Shown piece after piece: positions 34,698 to 44,086 of a stretch of DNA of 64,000 bases; positions within the stretch are counted from its first letter, which is position 1, and every line of letters begins with the position of its first letter. This DNA is from Acaryochloris sp. CCMEE 5410 (GTDB taxonomy: Bacteria > Cyanobacteriota > Cyanobacteriia > Thermosynechococcales > Thermosynechococcaceae), in NCBI RefSeq assembly GCF_000238775.2, contig NZ_AFEJ02000002.1, forward strand, positions 744,001-808,000, read 5' to 3'. The notes beneath the pieces were generated by a model. That model was given only the letters and a program-made list of their open reading frames with translations, had not been told where the DNA came from and did no database searches. The position numbers were made by a program, and so were the translations under genes.

Positions 34698-34851
34698 AAT
34701 TTGAAATGAGTGCCCAGAGTGTTTTATACGGCCTGCCACAAGCAAGACTACATTCTAGCTGTCAATCTTCCCTCTAAATATTCGAGGTTAAACTTCCGTT
34801 AACCTCAGAACCCTTTATAATCCGATCGCCTTGTGTTTCCCTAAAATCCCT

Positions 34852-36051
34852 ATGAGTACCCCCTTGAGCTGGTCTGAATTAGCTGACCGTACTGACTTCC
34901 ATTTGGATCCTGTGAACGGTCCAACCAATGCCCAATCCTGCCTGCGTTTGTTTGGTCAATCCGAAAACGATGTAAAGGTTACACTCTTCCGTGACAATCA
35001 CGCCTGGTGTCCCTACTGCCAAAAAATTTGGCTATGGCTAGAAGAGAAGCAGATCCCCTATCGGATCGAAAAAGTGACGATGTTTTGTTACGGGGAAAAA
35101 GAACGGTGGTATAAGCAGATCGTACCCTCGGGGATGTTGCCTGCTCTGGAGCTAAAGGGTCGGGTAATTACCGAAAGTGATGATATTTTAATTGCCTTAG
35201 AAAAAGAGTTTGGTCCCTTGGGCAAAGGTATGCAAGATCCAGCAGTTATGCCTTTGCGCCAACTGGAGCGATTGCTGTTTCGGGCCTGGTGTACTTGGTT
35301 GTGCTATCCCTCTCGTCCTCGGCAAGATCAGCGAAATCGGGAGCAGTTTGTCAGCGTGGTGGAAAAGGTAGAAGCAGCTCTTAGCAGTACACCTGGGCCT
35401 TATTTTTTGGAAGAGTTCGGCACAGCAGACGCAATTTTTACCCCCTATGTCGAGCGCATGAACGCTAGCCTCTATTACTACAAGGGCTACTCTCTGCGAG
35501 AAGAGAATCCCCGGTTTTCGGATTGGTTTGATGCTATGGAAAGTCGGCCCACTTATCGAGGCACTCAAAGCGACTTCCACACCCATGCCCATGATTTACC
35601 CCCGCAGATGGGCGGTTGCTATAAGAACAGCGATCCGCAGACGCCCATCAATATGGATCGAGTGGATAATGGTCCTTGGTCAGAGTTGCCGGATGTGACC
35701 TATCCAGAACCCGAAACCTCTCGGGCGGAAGCATTACATCGGGTGGTGAAGCATCACGAGAATATTATTAAGGTCAATCCAACCAAGGATGAGTTATTTG
35801 ATGAAGCTCTGCGCTGTGCCCTGACCCATTTGATTACGGGGGAGGTCTGCTCACCCCCGCCGGGTTCGGATATTGGGTTGCGTTACTTGCGCGATCGCAT
35901 CAGTGTTCCGCGCGATATGTCCATCTATGCAGCTAAGCGTTTGAAGGAATCCCTGGAGGCAACAGCCGCCCTCGTGGGTAATCGTCAGGGGACCCCCATC
36001 CCTGTGCGTCACCGCCGTGATCAAGACCCAGCCAATTTTGCCAAGGCATGA
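34852..36051 (+). CDS. glutathione S-transferase family protein
   Basis: The 399-residue protein has a thioredoxin-like GST N-terminal domain: [20 protein letters not shown] with a CPYC motif, then [21 protein letters not shown] helical GST C-terminal domain follows ([20 protein letters not shown]). There is an additional C-terminal extension of about 130 residues with [20 protein letters not shown] and [20 protein letters not shown]. The CPYC motif suggests redox or dehalogenase-type chemistry rather than classical conjugation. The preferred start is ATG 34852. Substrate is unknown. Confidence 0.82.
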   Translation: MSTPLSWSELADRTDFHLDPVNGPTNAQSCLRLFGQSENDVKVTLFRDNHAWCPYCQKIWLWLEEKQIPYRIEKVTMFCYGEKERWYKQIVPSGMLPALELKGRVITESDDILIALEKEFGPLGKGMQDPAVMPLRQLERLLFRAWCTWLCYPSRPRQDQRNREQFVSVVEKVEAALSSTPGPYFLEEFGTADAIFTPYVERMNASLYYYKGYSLREENPRFSDWFDAMESRPTYRGTQSDFHTHAHDLPPQMGGCYKNSDPQTPINMDRVDNGPWSELPDVTYPEPETSRAEALHRVVKHHENIIKVNPTKDELFDEALRCALTHLITGEVCSPPPGSDIGLRYLRDRISVPRDMSIYAAKRLKESLEATAALVGNRQGTPIPVRHRRDQDPANFAKA

Positions 36052-36191
36052 TTGAGCGTATTGGGTTCAGCAAGAGATTAGATACGCTAATTGATAATGG
36101 TGTTAGTAAGAGGGGAAGAAGCTAGTTCTAGACAAAGCGTTTGTCCGCTTTAAATTTGAATTATTTCATCTGAGCAACTAGGAGTTATGCC

Positions 36192-36818
36192 GTGCCAAAA
36201 GCTCCCATTATCCAGCCGGATCAGTCCTATACCTTTTCGGATTATTTTAAGCTCAACTTTGCTCCACAAGATATTTTGGCGCACTTCAAGGCAAGTTTGC
36301 TTCGTCGCACGTTAACCTTGCCTCGTTATCCTGGGCCTTTAGACCGACTTCACGATTTAAGAAGTCGAATAGAAGAGAGCTTGCCTCGGTTAAGTTTGAC
36401 GTCTGAAATGGTGAGACGGGAATTTCTGATTGCACCTGTTTTAACCGATGTTCTGCACTATACCCAAGCCACGCTAAATGTCGAATATCCCGTTGCAGTG
36501 AGTGACCAGCTCAAAGGTTCTCTCGATTATTTACTCCAAAATCACCAAACTTTTCTGGTTATTGAGGCCAAGAACGAAAATCTTGAACGAGGGTTTGTTC
36601 AATTGGCTATTGAGTTGATTGCCCTCGATCAATGGATTGAGTCTGACCAAAAGATTCTGCATGGTGCAATATCCACTGGAAATATTTGGCAGTTTGGGCA
36701 GTATGATCGCCAATCTAGAACTATTACCCAAGATCTCTATCTGTACCGTGTTCCTGCTGACTTGGAGGATCTGTTACGCATCCTAGTTAATATTCTGAAG
36801 CAATTAGAAGACGCCTGA
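36192..36818 (+). CDS. PD-(D/E)XK nuclease-like protein
   Basis: The 208-residue protein has a core consistent with the PD-(D/E)XK nuclease fold: SLDYLLQNHQTFLVIEAKNE, with a D and an ExK motif (E-A-K). N-terminal helices (YTFSDYFKLNFAPQDILAHF) precede the core. Similar cyanobacterial proteins of unknown function occur near restriction or mobile genes. The start is GTG at 36192. It is not paired with a methyltransferase in this window, so a restriction role is not supported. Confidence 0.62.
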   Translation: MPKAPIIQPDQSYTFSDYFKLNFAPQDILAHFKASLLRRTLTLPRYPGPLDRLHDLRSRIEESLPRLSLTSEMVRREFLIAPVLTDVLHYTQATLNVEYPVAVSDQLKGSLDYLLQNHQTFLVIEAKNENLERGFVQLAIELIALDQWIESDQKILHGAISTGNIWQFGQYDRQSRTITQDLYLYRVPADLEDLLRILVNILKQLEDA

Positions 36819-36924
36819 TAGTCCTGTTGAGGTCTCTATTATTTGTCGGCCTCTGTGTGATCGGTATCCTTGTGATAGCGCTCTAGGGCTATTAAAACCG
36901 AGATAGTGACTGGGGTAGAGGACG

Positions 36925-37530
36925 ATGAATAAAGTTTGGACGGGTTTGGTGGTTGCGATCGCATCCTGTAGCACCATCTCATCAGCACAAGCCTTCCCCG
37001 GGATGACCAAGGCTGAAGTAACGCGTTGGTCATCCCAAAACTATGCAGCTCAAGCTGATGCTGGGCTAGCCAAAGTCCCCCCGTTGCAGACCACCCAAAA
37101 GTACGAGCCAGATCAATCCGACCTCGATGTCTCGTTTAAGACGATGGATGGCACAGTTCATCTCACCGTCTTTTTGGATCCAGCGGGGAAGGTCAAAATG
37201 GAAAATATAGACTACCGACCTGCCTGTTACTGGGAGGGGAAGTCAGGCTGTTCTAGCCCGATTGAATTTGGGCAAGGCAAGCAGGGCAAAGGAGCTAAGC
37301 TGATTCAATCTATCTGGGGACAGGCCGTTCTGGCCGATTTTCAGGCCGCAACTTTAACGAAAACCCATACCGATGGCGATACCTATCGTTGGTATCAAGG
37401 CCAGCTCTATAACTATGAGACGTTTCAGGGGGAAGGCAATACTACCGTGCAGTTCAGTGTGGTGTCAAAGGATGTTACGCAACGCGATCGCATTCAACGC
37501 TTCATGGAGGGGCAAAGGCTACCCCAGTAG
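36925..37530 (+). CDS. secreted hypothetical protein
   Basis: The 201-residue protein has a clear signal peptide (MNKVWTGLVVAIASCSTISS, then AQAFPG as a cleavage region). The mature part has mixed strands such as LDVSFKTMDGTVHLTVFLDP and CYWEGKSGCSSPIEFG, with a Cys pair that could form a disulfide. No family is recognised. It is likely periplasmic or outside the cell. A hairpin terminator-like repeat follows at 37559. Confidence 0.7.
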   Translation: MNKVWTGLVVAIASCSTISSAQAFPGMTKAEVTRWSSQNYAAQADAGLAKVPPLQTTQKYEPDQSDLDVSFKTMDGTVHLTVFLDPAGKVKMENIDYRPACYWEGKSGCSSPIEFGQGKQGKGAKLIQSIWGQAVLADFQAATLTKTHTDGDTYRWYQGQLYNYETFQGEGNTTVQFSVVSKDVTQRDRIQRFMEGQRLPQ

Positions 37531-37558
37531 ACATCTATCAGGCCCAAATTGTAGAGAA

Positions 37559-37586
37559 CCCCCTAAAGCACAGCATCTTTAGGGGG
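37559..37586 (+). terminator. hairpin after the secreted protein gene
   Basis: CCCCCTAAAG (37559-37568) pairs perfectly with CTTTAGGGGG (37577-37586) around an 8-base loop. The stem is strong, but no T tract follows, so it might be an RNA-processing or protein-binding signal instead. Confidence 0.45.
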
Positions 37587-37707
37587 AGGATAGCCTTCTG
37601 TACTAAGTCATAGATAAGGGAGTTCAAAAGGAACTCCACCACCAACCTACCAATCAAATTTGGGGAAATGTTGAAGGCAAGCTATTCCAATTAGAGTGCA
37701 ACTACTA

Positions 37708-38657
37708 GACCTCTTGCATAATTGGATTTGCGATATGGTATTGAATCTGATGTTGTTCCTATTCAGTGCCATACCCCATGAATTACGAAGCAGCCCAAAA
37801 GCTGAGTGCAAAAGACTTTAAGCGACGAACTGGAGTCTACAAACAAACCTTTAAACGCATGCTCCACGCATGGCATACCTATCACCTCAATCGCTCAAAT
37901 GCAGGAAGACCTCCAAAGTTGTGTCGTTGTGATCAACTGATGGTGGCCCTTCAATATTGGCGAGAATATCGGACCTATTTCCACATTGCTGGAGATTGGG
38001 AAGTCCCTGAATCAACCGTCTGCCGTATTGTCCACCAGGTCGAGAGTGCTCTGATGAACTCAGGACTCTTCCGCTTACCCGGCAAGAAACATCTAATACA
38101 AGGATTTGAGCGACCTGATGTTGTCGTGATGGATGTGACTGAGACACCGATTGAACGTCCTCAAAAAGGACAAAAAGCGTATTATTCAGGAAAAAAAAGA
38201 GGCATCCCCTCAAATGCCAGATTATTGCTGACCGCAACACTTTAGAGATTATCTGTCTGAGCTTTGACAAAGGTCGTCGGCATGATTTTCAGATATTCAA
38301 GGTTTCAGGTATCCATATCCATCCAGATACCGAGAGTCTGCAAGATAGCGGATATCAAGGGATTGCAGCCTACCACGCCAACAGCTATGTTCCTCTCAAG
38401 AAGCCACAACACAATGAACTGACTTCCCTGCAGCGAGAGTATAACCGTGCTTTGAGTCAGGAACGAATTGGCATTGAACACATTAATCGCAGCCTGAAGA
38501 TTTTCAGAATTTTGTCGGAGCGCTATCGCAATCGTCGTCGTCGCTACGCCCTGCGGTGTAACTTGATTTCAGCCATCTATAACCATGAGCTATCTTTGGC
38601 TGCTTAAGGGATGGCAAACAGCAATACCACATCGTGAAATGAATATTGCAAGAGGTC
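37708..38657 (+). mobile_element. IS5-family-like insertion sequence
   Basis: The element has 11-bp terminal inverted repeats (GACCTCTTGCA at 37708 and its complement ending at 38657). TA dinucleotides lie on both sides, consistent with TA as target. It carries a transposase read in two frames. The element is about 950 bp, a usual size for the family. Confidence 0.8.
37778..38607 (+). CDS. IS5-family-like transposase with probable -1 frameshift
   Basis: The first frame (ATG 37778) ends near 38245 and encodes MNYEAAQKLSAKDFKRRTGV, an HTH region and VVMDVTETPIERPQKGQKAY. At eight A (38191-38198) a -1 shift joins the second frame, KRHPLKCQIIADRNTLEIIC and SGYQGIAAYHANSYVPLKKP, up to TAA 38605. 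The second frame supplies the rest of the DDE domain. Slippage on A runs is a common way for such elements to make transposase, so this is probably programmed rather than a defect. The family assignment is from motif pattern. Confidence 0.75.
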
Positions 38658-38984
38658 TATTACTCATGTTCGATCGGCTGGTTCTTCTCACCTTGCTGAC
38701 AACCGATCTGGAAGGTGAATGCAGCATGCCGACTCCAATGCCCTTGTCACCCATGACTACGCTTTCGCCTAACGGAAAGCTACGACGTCTTGAAAAACTG
38801 AATATGAGTGTTGAGTTGGTTATCCTATTTATGAACGTTCGGTCAACATCTGGTATTTCAGTACTGTCTTCACAAAATCATATATTTCTCTAATCCTGTC
38901 AACCAGGCTTTATTCTACAACCGAAATAAAGCGAACCCTGCCTTGAGCATTATTCAATAGAGATCGAGACAATTCAGAAAAGAA
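38658..38984. other. intergenic region, nothing certain
   Basis: About 330 bases after the IS5-like element. Two frames are open in this stretch, but neither looks like a known protein. A minus-strand frame (VVMGDKGIGVGMLHSPSRS) might be a remnant, but I cannot support it. Confidence 0.25.
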
Positions 38985-39473
38985 TTATTCTTTTCTGATT
39001 AGCCCTTCATGCATCTGATTTTTTCGATGATTGAGAAATCCTAGGATGAGGATAGGCCAAATAGTGCTAGTAACCGTTAGAAAAACAAACCACTCAGGTG
39101 AACCACCATTCGGCCAATAGTTTTGCCCATGTCGAATGCAGAGTACGACGGGTGCTAAAGCTAATAAAGCGAAACTCCAGCCTAGAATATAAGTCCGTAT
39201 TACGTTGGGTAAACGTAAGGGTTCTTGGCCAATAATATCGAATCCAAAACTTTCGCCAATGAATACTCGATTGACAGAGCTATCTTGAATTTTAAAGGGA
39301 CGGACAACCCGTGATGTTAAAGGGAAAATAGGAATAAAAAATATAGTTATCCAAAGCGTTACACGATACAGTCCATTTGGAAACGGTCGATATCCGAGAA
39401 CTGAAACACCTATTCCATAGATAGAAAAACCTGAGAATTGGCTCAATGATATTTCAAAGAGGTTTCTCTCCAT
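38985..39473 (-). CDS. hypothetical membrane protein, 162 aa
   Basis: The protein has about four hydrophobic stretches, including LYRVTLWITIFFIPIFPLTS, TYILGWSFALLALAPVVL and FVFLTVTSTIWPILILGFLN. The N-terminus SQFSGFSIYGIGVSVLGYRP is mixed. No family is recognised and neighbours give no clue. The start ATG at 39473 is clear. Confidence 0.6.
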   Translation of the reverse strand: MERNLFEISLSQFSGFSIYGIGVSVLGYRPFPNGLYRVTLWITIFFIPIFPLTSRVVRPFKIQDSSVNRVFIGESFGFDIIGQEPLRLPNVIRTYILGWSFALLALAPVVLCIRHGQNYWPNGGSPEWFVFLTVTSTIWPILILGFLNHRKNQMHEGLIRKE

Positions 39474-39870
39474 AAATTGCTCACCTGCTCATCATTGAAT
39501 AGAGATGATTTAGTGGTTTGGGATTAAAGTTAAGTGAGCAAGAAAAAACAATGCAATAAATGTAATTTATTGTCCATATTAAAGAAGATGGAAATTCCAG
39601 CTCAGTCAAAAAAATAAGTATATATACTCGACTGCCTAGACCTTAAGGCAACCCTTCAATCCAAAAAATAATTCTTAAACTCTCTACACTTATAATTCCC
39701 GAATTGTGGTAGTTTTCCTACACAAAAAGAATGGGGATTCGGTACCGTTTGAAAATGACAAAAATAGGGCCTAATAGTGGTTTAACACTTTGTAGTGATC
39801 TTTGTCATCGGCAAAAACAAGGATTAATTTTATACTGTGAACATGAAATTCAGCTTTGAGATGGTTGGCA
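39474..39870. other. intergenic region, nothing recognised
   Basis: About 400 AT-rich bases between a minus-strand membrane protein gene and a plus-strand lipoprotein gene. It should hold both divergent promoters. No hairpin or gene was recognised. Confidence 0.35.
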
Positions 39871-40755
39871 ATGAAACGGAATCAAAGACTTAGCTTTGTG
39901 TTGCTCCTTTGCCTATTTGGTTTGGGGTTATCCATTCAAGCTTGCCAACAAACTTCGGCCGATACGAATTCACCCAGCACTGAGACTCCAGCTGACCGTC
40001 AACAATCTGGGGCAGGCCAATCTGGTCCATTCAGTCAAGAATTAGACAAAATCGGCAAACCTGAGAGTTCTTCATCTTCCCCTGATGAAGGCGAAATCCG
40101 AGAGGTCACTTACATCGCCGAAAAAATTACGCCTGTACCCGCCCAACTCGTGAGCAAAGATCCGAATTCCCGTATTAATGTGCGATCGCAACCCTCCACT
40201 CGCTCCAAAGCCAAACATTTTGGCTACAAAGGAGATGCGGTCACCCTGCTTCAAAAAGCGAAAGGAGAAGGAGAGGCCATCTGGTACTATCTTCGCTTTA
40301 ACCAATCTCAAGCAGAGGGGTGGATTCGTAAAGACTTCATCAGCCTTACCTCATCAAAACTGAATCCCAAGCAGCAGTATCTCCCATTCAACTTGAAAAC
40401 AGATCCATGGATATCCTCCTTTAATCAGAGCTACAAAGCTGCTAAGCAAACTAACGAACCCTGGCTGTTTAATGCCCCGACTGTCGCTTTGAAATTATTG
40501 GGCTATCCCAATACGGATGGCTGTAAACCGACAAACGTCTCAACCATCGAACATAGTCCCTCTAAGGTAACGGTGATTGTCAGCAATGGCCCAGAGCAAG
40601 TGCTGCCTTGTGCCGGTGATTCCGTTCTGGCCTCCGAGACGCGAGTTGATTTAGTCAAACAAAAGCGCATTTGGGCCATTGAATGGGTAGGTGGTCGCTA
40701 TCGGTGCCACCAGGGTCGCGGGCAACAAGAGTTCGCCCCTGCACGATGCAATTGA
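39871..40755 (+). CDS. SH3-domain lipoprotein
   Basis: The 294-residue protein begins with a lipoprotein signal (SFVLLLCLFGLGLSIQAC, lipobox Cys at about residue 25). After a Ser/Pro/Gln-rich linker, a bacterial SH3-like domain reads INVRSQPSTRSKAKHFGYKG and DAVTLLQKAKGEGEAIWYYL. The C-terminal part has several Cys and ends CHQGRGQQEFAPARCN. Such proteins sit at the outer face of a membrane and may bind cell-wall peptides. The ATG at 39871 is preferred to a TTG at 39856. Confidence 0.8.
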   Translation: MKRNQRLSFVLLLCLFGLGLSIQACQQTSADTNSPSTETPADRQQSGAGQSGPFSQELDKIGKPESSSSSPDEGEIREVTYIAEKITPVPAQLVSKDPNSRINVRSQPSTRSKAKHFGYKGDAVTLLQKAKGEGEAIWYYLRFNQSQAEGWIRKDFISLTSSKLNPKQQYLPFNLKTDPWISSFNQSYKAAKQTNEPWLFNAPTVALKLLGYPNTDGCKPTNVSTIEHSPSKVTVIVSNGPEQVLPCAGDSVLASETRVDLVKQKRIWAIEWVGGRYRCHQGRGQQEFAPARCN

Positions 40756-41127
40756 TCATGCGTAACGTAATCATGAGCGGCTTTAGCACCATAAATATCT
40801 GACTATAAGGATGGTAAGCCAATGTCCTATCCAAGCTCAGCACGATTCGACCTTGACCCCGATAAGCAGGGGCTAGTGTCGCACGGTGGGCATCCATCAA
40901 TGTCAGCCTGATTCAAAGATAGATTCAAACATGGCTCGACGGCTGATTTGCTTTGTAGGAGACCATACTATCTGGTTATAGATGCCTTGCAAGGTTTTAT
41001 TCGGACTAATGAGCAACCCACTGATATAGCGGCTAATGTGAGCAAAGCCTGCTTCTCGACAAAATACTGGACGGTAGGAGGATAGAGCACTGGCAATGGT
41101 GTCGGGAATGCCGGCTAATGGGAACAT
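40756..41127 (-). pseudogene. IS701-like transposase fragment
   Basis: The minus strand carries an N-terminal transposase-like piece (MFPLAGIPDTIASALSSYRP and PNKTLQGIYNQIVW with KQISRRAMFESIFESG). At 40903-40906 the frame shifts, apparently by loss of one G (GGCTGACATTG instead of GGCTGGACATTG), and continues as LMDAHRATLAPAYRGQGRIV. A further shift lies near 40780. The C-terminal two-thirds are gone, cut near the lipoprotein gene end. It is a decayed element end, not functional. Confidence 0.65.
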
Positions 41128-41711
41128 GGCTCAAATTGAAGATGCACGACTTATGTTGGTTCTATCACAGACAAAACAGTAACCTTTCAAGTCATATTTA
41201 AAAACCTCTTTGGCTCTGTCAAAATGGAGCTTTTTGTGGCAGAAAACTATTTCTTTTTCTAGGGCACTAGCTTTGTCTCAAAGAATACTAAAATCCTAGG
41301 AAGCCTACCAATGTAGACAAAATAGAGCCACAGAGGCATGGCAAACTACAACATTATTGTTACCCATAATGATGTCTACACTTTAAAAACTTCTCTATTT
41401 ATTCTCCTATATAACTAAATAACCTCTCCAGACTTCTCTTTATGATTTGAGTCGCTTTGTGAGTCATAAATATTGAACGATATCAACTAATAGAGGGTTT
41501 TATGAAGCGTTCAGTTTAAAAAATGAATCTCTTTGTAAAGGAAATTTCAGTAGATTTACATATTTCTCTTTCAATAGAATTGGCTAGGATTTAGGGCAGT
41601 GAAATCATCTACTGCTACAAATTGGGTGGTGTGTGTCCAAACTTAGTTTTATGAACCCTTGTGATCCAATTGCGTATTTAACAGTTCTCCATATTTGAAT
41701 CGTTGGTTTTT
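41128..41711. other. AT-rich intergenic region
   Basis: About 580 AT-rich bases before the c-di-GMP enzyme gene. No convincing coding frame, RNA or repeat was seen. It probably includes a long leader or promoter region. Confidence 0.35.
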
Positions 41712-44075
41712 ATGAATGACTTTGCGACAAATCCTCTAGATAGACAGTCAGAACTCACTGAACTAGGGCAGAAGGCGTTGTCCGGGTTTAGCTTAACTGA
41801 CTTGTATCTGGATGCGATCGCACTAATGAGTCACCACTTGCCGATCTCAGACTGTAGTTTGTGGCAAGTCCTCTCTGATAGCAACACTCTGCGGTTAGTA
41901 GCGAAACAAAAAGCGTCTCTCCTAGGGGGCTCCACCGATATCGATAGCCGAGACTATCCGTGGTTACAGACCTTGATGCAAACGGGACAAACAGCCGTTA
42001 TTGCCGGGCAATCCGAACAACTTCCCCTGACGCAACCCCATGGAATAAGCGGTCTGTGTATCCCGATCTCTGGGCCAGATCGTCCCCTGGGATTACTGGA
42101 GATTTTGACCCCTGCCCCTCAGGATTGGAATAAAGAGGATCGCAATTTTGTTAACTATGTGGCCCAGGTATTAGCAACGGCTATTCAGCGCAAACGTTCA
42201 GAAATGCTGCTGCAAACCCAAACCCAAATTTTGGAAAATGTGGCAACGGGGCAAGGGCTAGATGAGATTCTAAACAGTTTGTGTCTATTGATTGAGAGTC
42301 AGTCTCCAGGGACGGTTTGTTCCATCCTTTTACGGGATGCTCATCAACCGGAACTACGCATGGGAGCAGGTCCCAGTTTGTCCTCGGAAGTGGCCGCTGC
42401 CTTTGATCATTTGCTAATTGCTGAAAATGCTGGCTCTTGTGGGACTGCAGCCTTTCGTGGCCAGGCTGTATATGTGGAAGATACGCAACGCGACCCCGTC
42501 TGGGTGGACTTCCGCGACTTTGCCCAACAGCATAATATTCGTGCCTGTTGGTCAACCCCTTTTTTCTCTCAGTCTGGGGATCTATTAGGAACCGTTGCCT
42601 TATCTCATCAAGTTCCCTGTTCCCCTACCGCTCATCATCTCAACATCATAAAAACCGCCACCCATTTAGCGAGTATTGCGATGGAGGGACACCGGACGGC
42701 CGAGAAACTCAAACAAAAGGCGCTATTTGATACCTTGACGGGATTACCGAGCCGCGACTACTTCTATGAACAGCTTCAACGTAAGTTGCAACAGATTCAG
42801 CGCCAGCAGCTAGAGGGATATTCTCGTCAGGCAGAGCTTTGCCATTTCGCCGTTTTGTTTCTGGATGTCGATCACTTTAAGCTCGTTAATGACAGCCTGG
42901 GGCATAGCGTGGGGGATCAGCTTCTTGTTGCAATTGCTCGGCAGCTTAAAGAGAGTTTGCGTCCTCAGGATTTACTGGCTCGCTTGGGGGGAGATGAGTT
43001 TGCTATTCTCCTGGATGGAGTCGTCAACCACCAACAGGCCCATAAGATTGTCCAACGTATCCAGCGGTCCCTGGCTAAGCCATTAAAGCTCAATCAGCAA
43101 GAAGTATTTACTTCAGTCAGTATTGGGATTACCCACTCCACCAGCCTGTATCAACACCCTGAAGAACTGCTGCGAGATGCAGATACAGCCATGTATCGAG
43201 CCAAAGCCCACGGTCGCGGGGGGTATGTAGTCTTCGATGAGACCATGCATAAGCAAGTTCGCTCTCGCTTATGGTTAGGCAATAGTCTTAGATATGCGGT
43301 CAAAGCGATTGAACAAGGACAGAATCCCTTTCGATTGCAGTATCAGCCCATTTTCTGTTTGCGGCAACAGCGGCTGATTGGTTTTGAAGCGCTATTGCGA
43401 TGGCATCATCCCCAGCAAGGCCTGATCTCTCCCGAGAAATTCATTCCTGTGGCTGAGGAAACGGGGCTGATTATTCCGCTGGGGGAGTGGGTTTTAAAAG
43501 CTGCTTGTCAACAACTCGCGGCATGGGAACAGGAATTTTCCGTACCGTTAACCATGAGTATTAACGTGTCGAGTCAACAGTTTCTGCAACCTTACTTCGT
43601 CCAGTCTGTTGAATCTTTAATGCAGTCGCACCATCTGGCCGGTCACCATCTCAAACTGGAAATTACCGAAACGGTGTTAATGGAGTCCACTCACTACGTC
43701 ACCGATCGACTGGAGCAATTGCAAAACTTAGGCATTTCCCTCAGTTTGGATGATTTTGGCACCGGATATTCATCCTTGAATTATCTGTATAACTTGCCCA
43801 TTAATACCCTCAAAATCGATCGATCGTTTGTTTGGGGCATTGGCCAAGGACAAGATCAAATTGTCAAAACCATTATTGCTCTTGCCCATGGCCTAGAGAT
43901 GAATGTTGTGGCAGAAGGGATTGAAACGATAGAACAAATGCAATATCTCCACACCTTAGGGTGTGAGCTTGGACAAGGCTATTGGTTTGCTCGTCCTCTT
44001 CAACCGGAGGCAGCCCAACAGGTCATTGCTACCCTGTCTAGTCCCATGAGCTTGTCTTTACCGATTGGGGAATAA
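41712..44075 (+). CDS. GAF-GAF-GGDEF-EAL c-di-GMP enzyme
   Basis: A 787-residue protein with two N-terminal GAF-type sensor regions (about 20-155 and 170-330), a GGDEF domain (about 340-510) and an EAL domain (about 525-780). The cyclase motif RLGGDEFAIL is intact, preceded by an RPQD product-inhibition site 5 residues upstream. The EAL domain has GFEALLRWHHPQQGLI, ETVLMEST, LDDFGTGYSSLNYL and LKIDRSFVWGI, so phosphodiesterase activity is possible. No membrane segment is present. Start ATG 41712 is preferred over TTG 41703. The HAMP-GGDEF gene follows 11 bases later. Confidence 0.92.
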   Translation: MNDFATNPLDRQSELTELGQKALSGFSLTDLYLDAIALMSHHLPISDCSLWQVLSDSNTLRLVAKQKASLLGGSTDIDSRDYPWLQTLMQTGQTAVIAGQSEQLPLTQPHGISGLCIPISGPDRPLGLLEILTPAPQDWNKEDRNFVNYVAQVLATAIQRKRSEMLLQTQTQILENVATGQGLDEILNSLCLLIESQSPGTVCSILLRDAHQPELRMGAGPSLSSEVAAAFDHLLIAENAGSCGTAAFRGQAVYVEDTQRDPVWVDFRDFAQQHNIRACWSTPFFSQSGDLLGTVALSHQVPCSPTAHHLNIIKTATHLASIAMEGHRTAEKLKQKALFDTLTGLPSRDYFYEQLQRKLQQIQRQQLEGYSRQAELCHFAVLFLDVDHFKLVNDSLGHSVGDQLLVAIARQLKESLRPQDLLARLGGDEFAILLDGVVNHQQAHKIVQRIQRSLAKPLKLNQQEVFTSVSIGITHSTSLYQHPEELLRDADTAMYRAKAHGRGGYVVFDETMHKQVRSRLWLGNSLRYAVKAIEQGQNPFRLQYQPIFCLRQQRLIGFEALLRWHHPQQGLISPEKFIPVAEETGLIIPLGEWVLKAACQQLAAWEQEFSVPLTMSINVSSQQFLQPYFVQSVESLMQSHHLAGHHLKLEITETVLMESTHYVTDRLEQLQNLGISLSLDDFGTGYSSLNYLYNLPINTLKIDRSFVWGIGQGQDQIVKTIIALAHGLEMNVVAEGIETIEQMQYLHTLGCELGQGYWFARPLQPEAAQQVIATLSSPMSLSLPIGE

Positions 44076-44086
44076 ACAGTACTTCT

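Noticed and set aside
38585-38893. 102-residue frame across the IS5-like right end
   Set aside because: It begins inside the transposase gene in a different frame and has no protein-like pattern.
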